The notes under the pieces were generated by a model that was not told where the DNA came from, made no database searches, and saw nothing but the letters and a program-made list of their open reading frames with translations. DNA of 64,000 nt from positions 22,963,201-23,027,200 of the forward strand of contig OZ038422.1 of the NCBI GenBank assembly GCA_964036155.1. Reading direction: 5' to 3'. The translations under genes were made by a program, and so were the position numbers. Origin of the DNA: Diploscapter coronatus (taxonomy: Eukaryota > Nematoda > Chromadorea > Rhabditida > Rhabditidae). Below are positions 14,404 to 26,427 of the stretch, piece by piece; position 1 is the first letter of the stretch; every line of letters starts with the position of its first letter.

Positions 14404-16450
14404 CTATGAACAAATTGAGATAATGAAATTATTGGTCTTTTAATAAAGTGGAATATCTGTATCTCTTATTTAAAGTGGATTTATTTGCTAGGGTTTTAAA
14501 TCTCATATCACATTAGATTCTGAAAACCTCAGGTTTATAGATAAATCTTTTTTTTTATTTGAAGAACTGATAAACTCCACTCAGTCATGTCAATTCGAGT
14601 ATTTCTTCGCGATACACATACTTTGAGAGGAAAGAAGACGTGACTTGCCTTTGTTAATGAACATGACTGAGTGAACTCGGCTAAATTGATGTCGATCGTT
14701 AATCAGTTTTTATCCTTCTTCATCCATTTATCCTGGCAGGACATAACTCATTGATGAGTCTGTTTGCATTTCGATCGTCGATTGTTTTGCTTTTGCTAAT
14801 GATGAAATGATGAATCCATCGATTTCACACGTTACGTATAAAGTAAGAAAAGAGAAGAGAGGAAAAGAAGCAGAAGGGACGCTCTCTGAGGAACTGATGA
14901 AATTGACAACTGTTCTGAAGGTGAAGAAAGAAGCTGAAGGTCGAAGGTGAGGGAGGAAGAGCTAGAGAATATGAAAACCTGAGAGAAAGTAAGAAGAAAA
15001 TCATGAAGGCCTGCTTGGAGGAGTATGTAAGACAGAGAGATACTAAGATAAAAATTGTAGAAAAAATAAATTTATGAAGATAGTAAGTGGGTCTGAGAGA
15101 AAATGAGAAAGGAAACGTGAAGATCAGCATAGAGAGCATGTAAGAATGAGATGTCGAGTTGAAAATTTAAATTATGAGGAGGTTAGAGAAGAAAGAAATA
15201 GATTGGGCGAAAAGGTGAGAAAAAGAAAATTATGAAGAATCCAAAAACTAGCAAAGTGTTGAGTGTATGAAGTTTTATTCGGATAAGAAGGAAGAGACAG
15301 AACAATAATGGTCGAAGATGCAGAGGAAATTGAATGATTTTGAAAGTTATTGAAAAATCACAAAATTGAATATTATGTCAATCAGAAAAAAACATGTTAT
15401 TCCGTTTACCGATTTTTAGAGAAATCGATTTGATATGATTAGGCCTCGCAAGCACATTTCTCATGGCTATTCTTACAGGGTAAAATCATACACATGAACA
15501 GATGTTGGTGTAACTTAGGTATTTTGATCATTAAAAATTAGTTTTGAACGCATTTGTACCTGAAAGATAGGCAAAATTAACTCAATTGGTGAACACGCAT
15601 TTGCATACATTACTTTGGCTAGTTGAATCGCTAGAATTCACTCTTCATCACACTCCTTGTTCATTTGGCGTGAGATTCTGTGCTGTTTTTTTTTTTTTTT
15701 TTAAATGAAAAATGGTTTCTGCCCACGGGCACTAAAATTGTGGCCCATTGTTTCCCTGACACCTGCGCTATAAAACTTGACATCACTTGTGAGCTGATTG
15801 TGACTGTTTGGGCAGTGTGCGCAGACTTGTAGCCGAAAACGGAAATTTTCATTATATTTTTGAAATTTCAACAACACAGCAATCCCTCGCTAACAGTGAA
15901 CAATAAGAGTAAGTATTGAAAGTGCAGAGGCAGGCTCAGAAAAAAAAACTTCTCATCGGCATCGCTCGATGTCGACAAGCAGTTTTTTGCTGAGTAACGA
16001 ACAAACGACTTACTGCGAAGTTTCTCCTTGGCTTTTACTTTGAAGTATGACGTTGGCGGAAGATAACGAAGAAATATAAATCGACCATTATGCACAAAGT
16101 CTGCGTATCTGCTCCTTCAACATTACTATCCCATTTTTTCACTGTTAGTGGGGTAGTGCCGTGTCAATTTTGAATGAATAATAAAGTAGCATACATTGTG
16201 TTTGCGAGCCCTAGATGTGATGTTAAATTTTGTTCAAATTATATAGTCTTCCATCACCGATAGTTGATAACTCGGATCACAAGATAAGCCAAATCAGTTT
16301 TTGTTTCGCTACATTCTAGTCTCTTTCTCTCTCTCTCTTCAATCTTTCTCTTTCATTCACTTCATTTCCACTGTCTCTCTCCTTTAGGGTGCAAAGTACG
16401 CGGTGTTTACAGAAATGCACATTTCCCATTTTCCTTTGAATTTTTGCTCG
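14404..16450. other. Intergenic region between divergent genes
   Basis: Nothing convincingly coding. 14825-15139 is another purine-rich plus-strand block. A run of 16 T at about 15686-15702 precedes GC-richer sequence and could be the tail of an old retroelement on the minus strand, but I found no target-site duplication. 16318-16385 is a CT-rich tract immediately upstream of the plus-strand isomerase gene. Confidence 0.4.
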
Positions 16451-16459
16451 ATTTTTCAG
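16451..16459 (+). promoter_or_regulatory. Candidate trans-splice acceptor of the isomerase gene
   Basis: The acceptor ATTTTTCAG lies 7 bases before the first ATG, with no matching upstream coding exon. This is the usual arrangement for spliced-leader addition in nematodes. It could also be the 3' end of an intron in the 5' UTR. Confidence 0.5.
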
Positions 16460-16466
16460 GCTCAGA

Positions 16467-18979
16467 ATGCTGACTCCGTTGAGGAAGATCGCTGTGCAGT
16501 GCGTGGCGACGAAGAATTTCAACGGCATTCATGGGAGGAGGTGGGATTTTTGAGAGAATATTCGATTTTTAAAATTTATTTTCAGATGGCTTTCCTCGGC
16601 TCAGGATGCATTCGAAAGAGCACAGGCGGATTTGAAGAAATTGCCTGAAGAACCGGACAACGAGACGAAACTCAAAATCTACGCACTCTTCAAGCAGGTC
16701 AGCGAATTACAGCATTTTTTAAATTGCCCCGTCTGAAGATGTAAGTTTTCTTGCTTCTTTTTAACTTATAAAGCAAACCTGTTGCAAACTTTTATTTCCG
16801 TTAACTTTTTTTAATGAAGTTTCATACCTTTTCTAACAGATTTGTTGAGAAATTCTAGTAGTAGTTTTTTTTTCAAAAAATGATCGTATTTTCAGGCAAC
16901 TTCCGGCGATGTGACCGGCTCTCGGCCGGGGATGATGGATTTCGTGGGCAGGGCCAAATTCGATGCCTGGAATCAGTTGAAGGGCACTGCACAGGTACGC
17001 TGTTTTCAATCAAAATGGAAGAAAAAATTGAAGCTTTCAGGATGACGCGAAAAAGAAATACGCTGAATTGGTGACGTCGCTGAGGGGCGCTGCCGCAGAG
17101 CAGCAGACCAGTTCGGGTGCTTCTGTGCTCGGACTCGATCCTGTGTCTGGATTGGATGTAAGAAGATATTTTCTAGACTTTAATGCATTCTTTCAGTTTT
17201 TATTCATTTAATGCCTAAAAATTGAATTTTAATTAATGTGTTTTTCTTCTAAAAAGTTTCATTTTCAGCTTTCGATCGAAGACAAGATCTTCAAAATCAC
17301 GCTGAACCGTCCGAACAAATTCAACGCGCTCACGCTCGAGATGTGTGAGTTCTTGAAATTTCTTTTAGCAATTTTATAAATTGGATTTCCAGACAAAGGA
17401 CTCACGGATGCACTGAATGCGGCTAGCAAGGACAAATCCACGACGGTCACCGTCATTACTGGTAATATTATTCCCTCAGATAAAACTACCAGTTTAGAAA
17501 ATCTTTTGGGAATTATGATTCTGGAAAATGAATAATGAGTGTTACAGCGTAAAAGTTTGCTGACAAAACTTAGATCTAGCTATTCATAATTATCAACAAG
17601 CGTAGATAAGTACTGTTCATTTATCTTAACGTAAAAATTAACTTTTAGGCACTGGCAAATACTATTGTTCTGGCAACGATCTGAGCAATTTCGCTGCTCT
17701 GGCCACTGCAGGAAAGGAAGAAATCAGAAAGACGGCAGAAATGGCGGGGACTGTGATGCAGGCCTATGTGCAGGCTTACATCGACCACGAGAAGCCACTC
17801 GTCTCGCTGATCAACGGGCCTGCGGTTGGAATCTCCGTCACCGTTCTCCCCCTCTTCGATCTCGTGCTCGCTAGTGATGCGGTAAGACTTCTTATTTTGA
17901 AAATTAGATTTTTTCGCTTTCGATTCTTTAATATTTTTTCTTAAGAAAATGGCTAAAGTATAAATCAAGGGTAGAGATGAATTTGAAAAACGAAAGAAAG
18001 AAATGAATAGGAATTTTTCTTTCAACGGTTTTTAAATCGCAATTAACCAATTCTTGCTGAAGATTTGATTTCTTCATTTATATGATATATTTACAGGCCA
18101 CGTTCCACACTCCATTCGCTGCATTGGGTCAGTCCCCTGAAGCCTGTTCGTCCTACACCTTCCCGCATTTGATGGGTCAACTCAATGCTGCTGAGGTTGG
18201 AAATACAATTTTATTATCGTTTTTCTGAATCCGTATGATTCCAGATTCTCCTTGTTGGCAAGAAAATTACTGCAGAAGAAGCGCAGAGGAGAGGACTCGT
18301 CAATCAGGTATTTCTTTCAGCTGCTAGTACAATATTCCGATGCGCTCTATTTATCCACCTTATGTTGTTACACTACTCGATACCGTTTTTAGTCAATTTT
18401 TCAAACATAGATTTTTAGGTGTTCCCTGACACCGAATTCGCAGCTTCCGCTTCGAAAATCGTGTCGGCCTTCTCGAAACTGCCTCCACAAAGCGCCAAAA
18501 TCTGCAAGAAACTCCTGAGAGATCCGCACAGACAGAAACTCACGGAAATCAATGCGGTGAGATTTTTAATTTAATTTTATGGCGGTTTTTGGAATCATAT
18601 TGTTGAAAGTGCAGAGGAGTAAAAACCCCTTCCAAGCTTCCGCAAAATTTCACGGATCATTCAATTGTTAGACAGTAGTTTCCCAAAAGTGGTTTTGGTT
18701 TTTGCGCTCTTCTAATTTCAAATTCACTGGAAGCCTTATTTTGTACGAAAGTAAATAAAACTTGATTTAAATAAGCAGTCTGATTTAACCTATGCAGTCC
18801 AAGCAAATACTATGCAAAAGAGTCGAATAATATTGTGCTCCCAAGTTTCGGGCGAATTATAAATTCACGAGTCAAAATAAGTCAACGTTTAGATCGAAAC
18901 GGAAACGATCAAGGAGCGTTGGCAGTCGTCCGAGTGCCACGCTGCCATCGCAGCCTTCATGTCGAGATCCAAAAAGTAA
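16467..18979 (+). CDS. ech-4: Acyl-CoA-binding domain / enoyl-CoA delta isomerase (ECI2, ECH-4 type)
   Basis: Eleven exons with consistent phases. The product isomerises 3-enoyl-CoA to 2-trans-enoyl-CoA during beta-oxidation of unsaturated fatty acids. The first 30 residues are basic and hydroxylated without acids ([11 protein letters not shown]... GRRWLSS), like a mitochondrial presequence. An acyl-CoA-binding domain follows, with the family signatures [24 protein letters not shown] and LKG. The C-terminal half is a crotonase domain: [22 protein letters not shown] (oxyanion-hole region), then [11 protein letters not shown], whose Glu is in the position of the ECI catalytic acid. The protein ends in SRSKK, not a canonical SKL-type peroxisomal signal. 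The start follows a trans-splice-like acceptor. The two-domain order matches human ECI2 and C. elegans ECH-4. Confidence 0.95.
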
Positions 18980-21900
18980 AATTTCCTAATTGTTTCTCAT
19001 TTTCTTTCAAAAATTGTGTTTACGAAAAGTAGCAAACAAACTTGCAACTTTTTTTTCCTAAAAGTTGATAAACGCAATCGCTATTTGCGTTTTTCTTGCA
19101 AGTCTGGTAAAAAATTTGAAACCTTTTATTCGCATATTTATTCATCCTTTGCTCAATTTTGAATGATGCCATTGAAAAACGACGATTTTCATACATTTCC
19201 CTTTTTGTATTTTTATAGTCTAGTGCACTTGTGTGATATTCATGATTTCATATTATTTATTGTGCCTTCCAAATGTTCTTTTTTTAGAATTGCATTGTTC
19301 TAGATAGACTTTTTGCCTGTACGATTTGACGCTTCTATCGAGATTTTAACATGTAAATAAAAGGTGGATTTGAAAAGTTGTTATTCATAGACTCAATAAA
19401 CTACAAAATTTGAGCCCTGAATAATAATTTCATTAGCCTTAGTTCTTTCTAATTTTCACAAATCTAAAATAGAGAGATTGAATGATCATAGGAAGACGTT
19501 CCGTTTCATCATCTTCAGTAATTGAGAAAACCAAAGTACTGCCGATTATTTGTTTTACGTGAGTTTACCGAAAGTTCAAGTCACAATTACTAGAATGAAC
19601 ATAAAATTAGATTTCCTTGTTCTAGCAGAACGAATGTAGGAATAAAAGAAAGCACGAAGAATGCAAAGAAGTAGCATAATAGAATCGCACTGAGTACAAC
19701 TTTGCAATATCTTTCATTTTGCATGTGCATAAAATGACATTTGTATCTTTTAGGTGCGTGTCAGGGCCGAAAGACCGCCAGGCAGACTCCTTATCAATTA
19801 ATCATTTTCCAACCAATTTTCTAATTTATCGCTCCTCTCCCTTCCTGCCAGCTACTAATTCATGGGAAATTACGTTTACTTTTCCAATTCACCTAATCTC
19901 CTTCGTTTCAAACTGCAAGAGTCCGACATAATTGATCGTTCTGTGGGGTTTTCGACTTGGATGACAAAGTTCATTGATTTAAAGTGATCACTGATGGTAT
20001 AAAAGTCGAATTAGTCTCAGTTTTATTCCATATTTTTTTCTTTAAATTACTATTTTTCTTACGAAATTAGATTTTTTTTCTGGAAATACCCCCTCTAAAC
20101 ATCAATTATTTTGTTGGAACAATGGTGAAAAACAGAGTTGATAGAGTTAAGCTGCTTTAATTTCATCATTTTATGGGCTTCACCCGTTTTCGTCTTTCTC
20201 CCTCTTTCTCGTTCTATTCCCAGTCCAATTTGCATCATCTCCTCCTCCCGTTCGCCTTTTGCATCATGTTCTGCGTGCTGTTGTGCTCTGCCTGAGCAGC
20301 TTCCTTATTTTCCTCAAAAGGGGATTTATTTTTCAGCCCTTTTCCCCAAGTTAGGTTCCCTCTAAAAGAGATTTCCAACTTGTCAATCTCGCTGAGAAAT
20401 TTCGATGAAAGTCCAAAATCCTTAGACCGAAAATAAGATTCTTTTAGAAACCCAGCTCATTTGACGTATGTCCATTGCAGGACTTCGACTTTAATTTTCA
20501 ATTTTTCTCAAATCAATTTCTATAACCTTGCCCGCTCCTTTAATGATATGTTTTGTCGAAATCGAAAGTTCAAATTTTAGACGAAAACAGTCGTATTTTT
20601 AGAAAATCTAATTCGATTTGATATATTTCACCATTAATTTTATTGCGATAACTTTTTTCCTAAAATAGGTAAATCATTTCCTGAAGAATAAGATTAATCT
20701 GGACGAAATTTATAGCTTTCAAACGGAACTCGAAAATCTCTGCACTTACGTGCATGTCACTTCACTTCAGCCTTCTTTGCTTATCGAGTTACCAAGCTAC
20801 GAAACGTGAAATTCATGTTCATAGCCACTCGGGTGTGCGTACATCATTCATCACTCGACAATTCACAAATCTCGACTATCAGTCGATCACTTCCATAATC
20901 CGCTAATCTCTACACTTGGCACTAACACTATCATATAAGCTCTGATTAATGAATGGAGTGACAAGGCAAACAAATTAGTTTCGTTCATAGTTCATCCATC
21001 ACTACTTTACAACATTTTTCTTTAACTATCTGAATTATATTTCGGCAGTGTAATTCATCATCTTTATTGTTAGAAATAGGACAAATTTTAGCATTTGACA
21101 TGATAAATTTTGACCTAATTGATAATATTCTCCTTCCTTACGAAAATCATAGCATAGAATATGAAACTTCATTATCAGTGCAGAATTTTTTGATCGAGAT
21201 GGTTTACAACTTGCATTCTTTCTAATTTGCGTAATTGGACATTAGCTTTGAAATTTTCACTAATGTCTTATCAGATTTTTCTTTGAATGTCACATGAACC
21301 CCTGCAAAATTGACTGAAACTTCGAATATCTGCCTGCAATTAGACTATGCTTATCCATTATCCTCTATCTGCGTCATGAATCCCTCATCCCCGAGTTCAT
21401 TCAGGTTCAGGTTCAACTTGCTTTGTCGCTGACTTGCAGCTCTGTCTAACATCAAAGCATAGATTCGAGGCTTCTCTGATCCTCTGCCACTCTACCCACT
21501 CACCCTCTCTAGCCTATCCTTTATCATTATCCTCGTCAGACACGCAGAATGTCCAGTAAATATGGCTCTTCTCTGTTGTGCCCTCTGCCATATGTCACAT
21601 TCCCTAACATCTCCTTTCAAATTCACGATACTTTTCTTTTGCTTTCCATTTTTCAGTATTTTTATTTCGACCGCGTTCGCATCCGGCTTTTATGATGAGG
21701 GTCGTGATTGATATCGGCTAGTTTTCATCACGTATCTTTGGCTTTTATAGTGAACATTTTATTTATCTGCGCCATTTTTTCTCTGTACGTTAATATTTTC
21801 AAGCTTTTCCTTCAAATTTTGTTTTCACTTCCTTCCATTTTATTTCAGGATCCGATGCTTTGCCTCAATTTGTTATCCATTCGGATTATCGGATTATCAT

Positions 21901-22017
21901 TTCTTATCAATTTTATCAGCGTTTTCAAAGTGTCGAATTTTCACTCTCGCATTTGAAAACTTTTACACTTTACTCGTCGACTTATCGTTCAATAAGATCG
22001 AAATTTTTAATTCAAAA
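18980..22017. other. 3' UTR of the isomerase and upstream region of the aquaporin
   Basis: No coding exon seen. A possible AATAAA signal lies near 19357. The plus strand becomes pyrimidine-rich at about 20180-20360 and 21430-21660, approaching the plus-strand aquaporin start, the mirror image of the purine-rich plus strand in the left 15 kb where the gene is on the minus strand. The 20138-20365 frame is low-complexity and I do not call it a gene. Confidence 0.45.
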
Positions 22018-22025
22018 TGTTTTAG
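22018..22025 (+). promoter_or_regulatory. Candidate trans-splice acceptor of the aquaporin
   Basis: TGTTTTAG lies 2 bases before the ATG chosen as start. A short upstream frame in phase with the gene exists but is AT-rich and non-conserved in character, so the ATG at 22028 is preferred. Confidence 0.45.
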
Positions 22026-22027
22026 AA

Positions 22028-24191
22028 ATGGCGAACCTACCGCCTCAGGAGAGGCTTCGCAGATTTGGGGCTAAAAATGTGCTGATTCGAAATCTTCTGG
22101 CCGAACTCTTCGGGACATTCACGCTTTGTGTAAATGTTCAAATTTTATTCGGAAAGAATGGAATGAATTACGAAATTTTATCCCTCATGATGCAAATTCT
22201 GCATTTGCATCATAGTCAAGTCTGAAAAAGGCGATGCACATCAAAATGGACATACGGGGAAAAATTGCGAAATATGCGATGCATATATTTGATTTGGTTT
22301 TCATAAATTTATTATAGTTTGTTGGCCTGAGCATCGTGGTGCAATTTCACATTGGCAGGACGAAATTCACGAATTGGCTGGGAGTGAATATTGGATGGGG
22401 GTTTGCAATTCTTTTCTCCGTGCAATCGACTCTACGCATTTCCGGTGAGAAACCATAGATAAATTTAGAAAAAAAATAAACTGAAATATATCGCAGCATC
22501 TAATTATTTGATAAAATTTTAAAAAATTTCCCCTTTGATTCAATGTGACTTTCACTATCTTTAAAAAACGTGAAGATTATTATGCATGCTATTGAGTTGG
22601 TCCACAAGTTCGCAGCGCACCTAATAACTTACTTTGTACTTAACGAACCCAAGTGGGGTTTTCGGTTTCAAGACCTCTAGCGTATGGGTTTTTACATAAT
22701 ATATCTCGAAACTTCGTGGCTTCATTGAGTACGTGTAAAGCGACATGATTTTACGTAATGATCCCTTCTCCTTACATGAAAATCGAAAATTTTAAAGGCG
22801 ATCGAACAATGTTACATCTGGTATCAATCGACTCGTCATTGAATTCTAAACAACCATGCAAAAGATTTCACTTCTTACAATTCTGCAATCAATTTCCAAA
22901 TTTTATATTATCGCAGAGCACTTATGCAATGCTTCAATATGATATAGCATTTGACAGGAAACTTTCATAATGTAAAAAGAAACTAACCCTTATTACGATC
23001 CTCAGAAGCAAGATTCGTAAAGTCATAAGATAAAACAAAGCTGGATCAATGAAGAGCAACTAATTTAGGCGGTCACCTGAACCCAGCAGTCTCCCTGCTG
23101 ATGTGGTCGTTCGGTCACATCAAATTCACCTGGTTCATTCTCTACTCGATCGCTCAAACGATTGGGGCTTTCATTGCTGCCGCGGCAACTTATTTCTACT
23201 ACATCGGTGAGTGAAATTAACTAAAGATCAAGCTGATCTTCACAGTTAGAATGGAGTTTTTTTTGTCTCTAACGATTTCCAATCGTTTTATTCTGCTTCT
23301 TTTCGGAAATTGAAATTATCCATTCTTAGGCCTGATATCCATAAATTACTGTCAAAATTAATTGAGAATCAATATTTTCAGATTCCTTCGATCACTATGA
23401 CAAAGGAATTCGGTCAGTGCTGGGTCCGACCGGAACAGGCAGTTGTTTCTGCAGTTACCCGCAGGAATATCTGGGTGTTCTCTCACCCTACATCGATCAG
23501 GTCAATTTTTAGCCGAAAAGCAAATTTTTAAATGAAAGTAGAATTTTAGATCGTTGGCACCGGTGCTCTGGCATTTTTCCTGTGCGTGGTTATCGATGAG
23601 AGAAATGGAATTCCGAAGGTAAAAAGTGAACTTTTGCAACTATTAAGGAGAAGAATGTTTTAGGTCTGGCACCCGACCTTCTTCTCGTTCCTCCTAATTA
23701 TGATCGGGTGCGCTTTCGGAATGAACTTGGGATATCCCATTAACCCCGCAAGGGATTTCGGTCCGAGACTTTTCTCCTATTTCATCTACGGTTCTGGGGT
23801 CTTTAGGTTTATCACAAATTCAGCGATTTTAGCAAAAACTCAAAGTTTAGCTCCCCATACAATATGTACTTTCTCGCTCCAATAATTGGACCGTTTATCG
23901 GCGCTCTTCTTGGAGGGTGGTTGTATTTCTTGACGATTGGAATGCAAAATCCTCCAGTTGAGGGAGTTCGCAACACCGATATTCCTTACATCGATCAGGT
24001 AAAATAACAAACAAACACACACATTTCCCAGAGTCTAAACTATTCATTCTGAATTTATCAAAATACCGACTCTTTTCGATTCTAAAATTCTAACTATGAA
24101 AGGGGATTAATTTTTGAAATTATAATTTGAAATTTGAGTTTTTCAAATTTTATTTTAGGATGGCGAACTGCGCAAACCTCTTACGGCATAA
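22028..24191 (+). CDS. Aquaglyceroporin-type MIP channel
   Basis: Eight exons, phases consistent. A major-intrinsic-protein channel passing water and small neutral solutes such as glycerol. Both pore half-helices are present: GGHLNPAVS (first NPA box) and GYPINPARDFGPR (second NPA box). The Asp immediately after NPAR is the residue that separates aquaglyceroporins from water-only aquaporins. Hydrophobic segments consistent with six transmembrane helices flank them: a first helix from NLLAELFGTFTLC, then VGLSIVVQFH, FILYSIAQTIGAFIAA, IVGTGALAFFLCVVID, FFSFLLIMIGCAFG and MYFLAPIIGPFIGALLGGWLYF. The cytosolic C-terminus is short (about 30 residues). It resembles the C. elegans AQP-1/2/3/7/8 group, but I cannot assign the orthologue. 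It lies downstream of the isomerase in the same orientation. Confidence 0.93.
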
Positions 24192-24719
24192 TTCCGAACT
24201 TGAGCTTTAATTCTAGTTTTTTTTGTATTTCTCGATGAATTCTCTCATAACTTGGATTATTTTCAAAACATTTTACCATGCAGAGTTACTATTTTGTGCA
24301 ATAGGGTTTAAGTTATGAGGAATTGCTAATTGTTTATTTATTAGACGTGCAAACTCGTTAATTGGGCATTGAAAATTGTTTCATCATAAGTAAGTATCAG
24401 ATTATTCAATGCCTTCTTAATGATATGTTCTGCTAGTCGTTTTCATATTTTTCTGAATAATAAATCGAAACTTCGATTTTTATATTCTGGAATTGTCACG
24501 AGTTATCTATTTTTGCAAGTTCGTGGTTCATTAGATTAGATCATTTGGATAATGTGTGCCCTTATTTGTACAGCCCGAGTGCCTGTTTTCGGTTTCGTTT
24601 CGTTTCAGTTTCAATTTATCAATTTCTGTCCATTCCACCAGTTAATCCGGGCGAAATCTGACAATCTCCCTTATTTTCTCGTCCCTAATTTCTCCCTCTA
24701 CTCGACCTTTCACAGAACC

Positions 24720-25064
24720 ATGAAGCTGCACTTCATCTCACTCCTGTTTCATTTGTTAATCGTTGGAATTCTTTTTGGTAAGTTGCAGTTTTGTATCCAG
24801 AAAGTGTATGAATCTGAATAACGTATTCCTTTGGATAAATGTAAATATCCTAAAAATTTCAGATGTATCTGAAAGTTTCCCATCCCCCATATTATGGAAG
24901 AAAATTGATCAGGTAAAGCAAAATAAAACTACTTTAAACATTATAATAAAAATAAAGTTATACCATTCTTCTAGCGTGTGCGTCGCCAAAACTTCCTTCC
25001 CGGTCCCGATGACATTCGGAAGAAACGTCAGTATTTGCCGCCAACGTACGACATCAGAAAATGA
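24720..25064 (+). CDS. Small secreted peptide precursor with two related peptides (neuropeptide-like)
   Basis: Three exons (24720-24777, 24863-24912, 24975-25064) give a 65-residue protein with consistent phases. The first 20-25 residues are a typical signal peptide (MKLHFISLLFHLLIVGILF). After a short spacer, RVRR is followed by QNFLPGPDDIRK, then KR, then QYLPPTYDIRK and the stop. Both peptides start with Gln (able to form pyroglutamate), follow basic cleavage sites, and share the pattern Q-x(1,2)-L-P-[PG]-x(2,3)-D-I-R-K. A repeated peptide between basic sites behind a signal sequence is the design of a neuropeptide or peptide-hormone precursor. Neither peptide ends in Gly, so no C-terminal amidation is predicted. 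I do not recognise the sequence from known FLP or NLP families. A CT-rich tract lies just upstream. Confidence 0.7.
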
Positions 25065-26427
25065 TCCATTTCGACCATTTCGACCATTTTCACTCCGTAA
25101 TCACAACAATGATTAATTCAAACAGCGACTACAAATGTGCTCTATCACAACTAAACTGCAGATATTAACCAATGTTGAAAGCATTTCATTCTTAGTTTAA
25201 TAAAACTATTGAGCTCACATAAATCTCTATTTATTACAGTTTTATGAATTTATGAATCTTTGAACAACGATAAATTATACGATTGATTCAACAAAAAGAA
25301 TTGAATTAATCGCTGGATAGAAAACCTTTAAATAAAAATAAATTATTTGGGAAATGTTGGTAAAAACCGAGAAAGATAAAAACAAAACACCTAAGTGAAT
25401 TGGGTTGAGCTTCGAAAAACGAAAATTCGAAAAGAAAGAAAAAGCAGAAGGAAAAATATTGAATCGCAAAAATATCAGATCTGTAAAAGTGCATTCTTTC
25501 TCAAAATATTTTTTACAAGCCTGATATCAATAGGAAAATCTCATCTCAAATCCTTGAATTTCGAAAAAAAACTGAAAAGAATAAAATCTATGAAATGAAA
25601 ATGATAGATTGATAAAATGTCAAAATTAGTATCACAGAGTTTTGCACTTATAGAGCATTTCTTTCTGATCGCATTTCGGGATTTAAAAATTAGGTATAAA
25701 TTATTTTTGAAATAAATTATCAATGTCCTGAAAGAAGATTTGATAAAACTCCTAAAACATTGATAAATCACAAAAAATACCCGATTTTGGATTTGAAACT
25801 CAGATTTAGCGTCGAAATTTGTGCAAAGAATAGCTCTAATCAGTATTGAATTATCACTAAACATTTATTATCGAAAGGTGATAATGATGAAGATGATATA
25901 ATTTAGAACACCGCGTAACATTGAACAAAATTTTCAATTATGAGTTTAGTTTGGTGGGTTGATAAGGGAAATTTAGCTCACTAAATTTTAAAAAATCGAA
26001 GAATATTTGGTCAGTGAGCCATAAAATTATCCAAATAAAGAAAAGAAGAAAGAAATGAATCTAATATTGATTTGTTCTTGAATCACTTTGTCAGGAATCA
26101 CACACCAAAAATCCACCTTCCTTTAAAAATACGATTTTTCGCGATGTCTGACAAAGTTCTATAGCTAAAGATGAGCTGTTTCATAAAATTCTCTACCTAT
26201 GACTAAAAGGAAATGTGAATATTCGATTTAGAAACAGTATTTCGGAAATTAAAATTTTTAAAAATATTATATCCTTTGTTGCCGTATTCAAAAAGGCACT
26301 TTTCAGATGTAGCCTCAAGATAAGTGTAACTACAAAACTATCAATCTTTAATAAAATACGATCAGTGATATGATAAAAAATAAAAATAAAAGTAATTTGA
26401 ATTTCGAAATACCATTCTCCCACCTGT
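25065..26427. other. Intergenic region between convergent genes
   Basis: Very AT-rich, with the 3' flank of the peptide gene on the plus strand and that of RIC1 on the minus strand. I see no exon, RNA gene or clear repeat. Confidence 0.5.

Noticed and set aside
14825..15139. Minus-strand frame of 104 codons resembling a membrane protein
   Set aside because: Phe/Leu/Ser-rich because of a CT-rich strand, not because of a membrane-helix pattern with loops.
15661..16095. Minus-strand frames around a T16 run, possible retroelement body
   Set aside because: No target-site duplication, pol III box or coding motif could be identified.
20138..20365. Plus-strand frame of 75 codons with a Cys/Leu-rich end
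   Set aside because: Lies in the CT-rich tract upstream of the aquaporin, and shows no conserved features.
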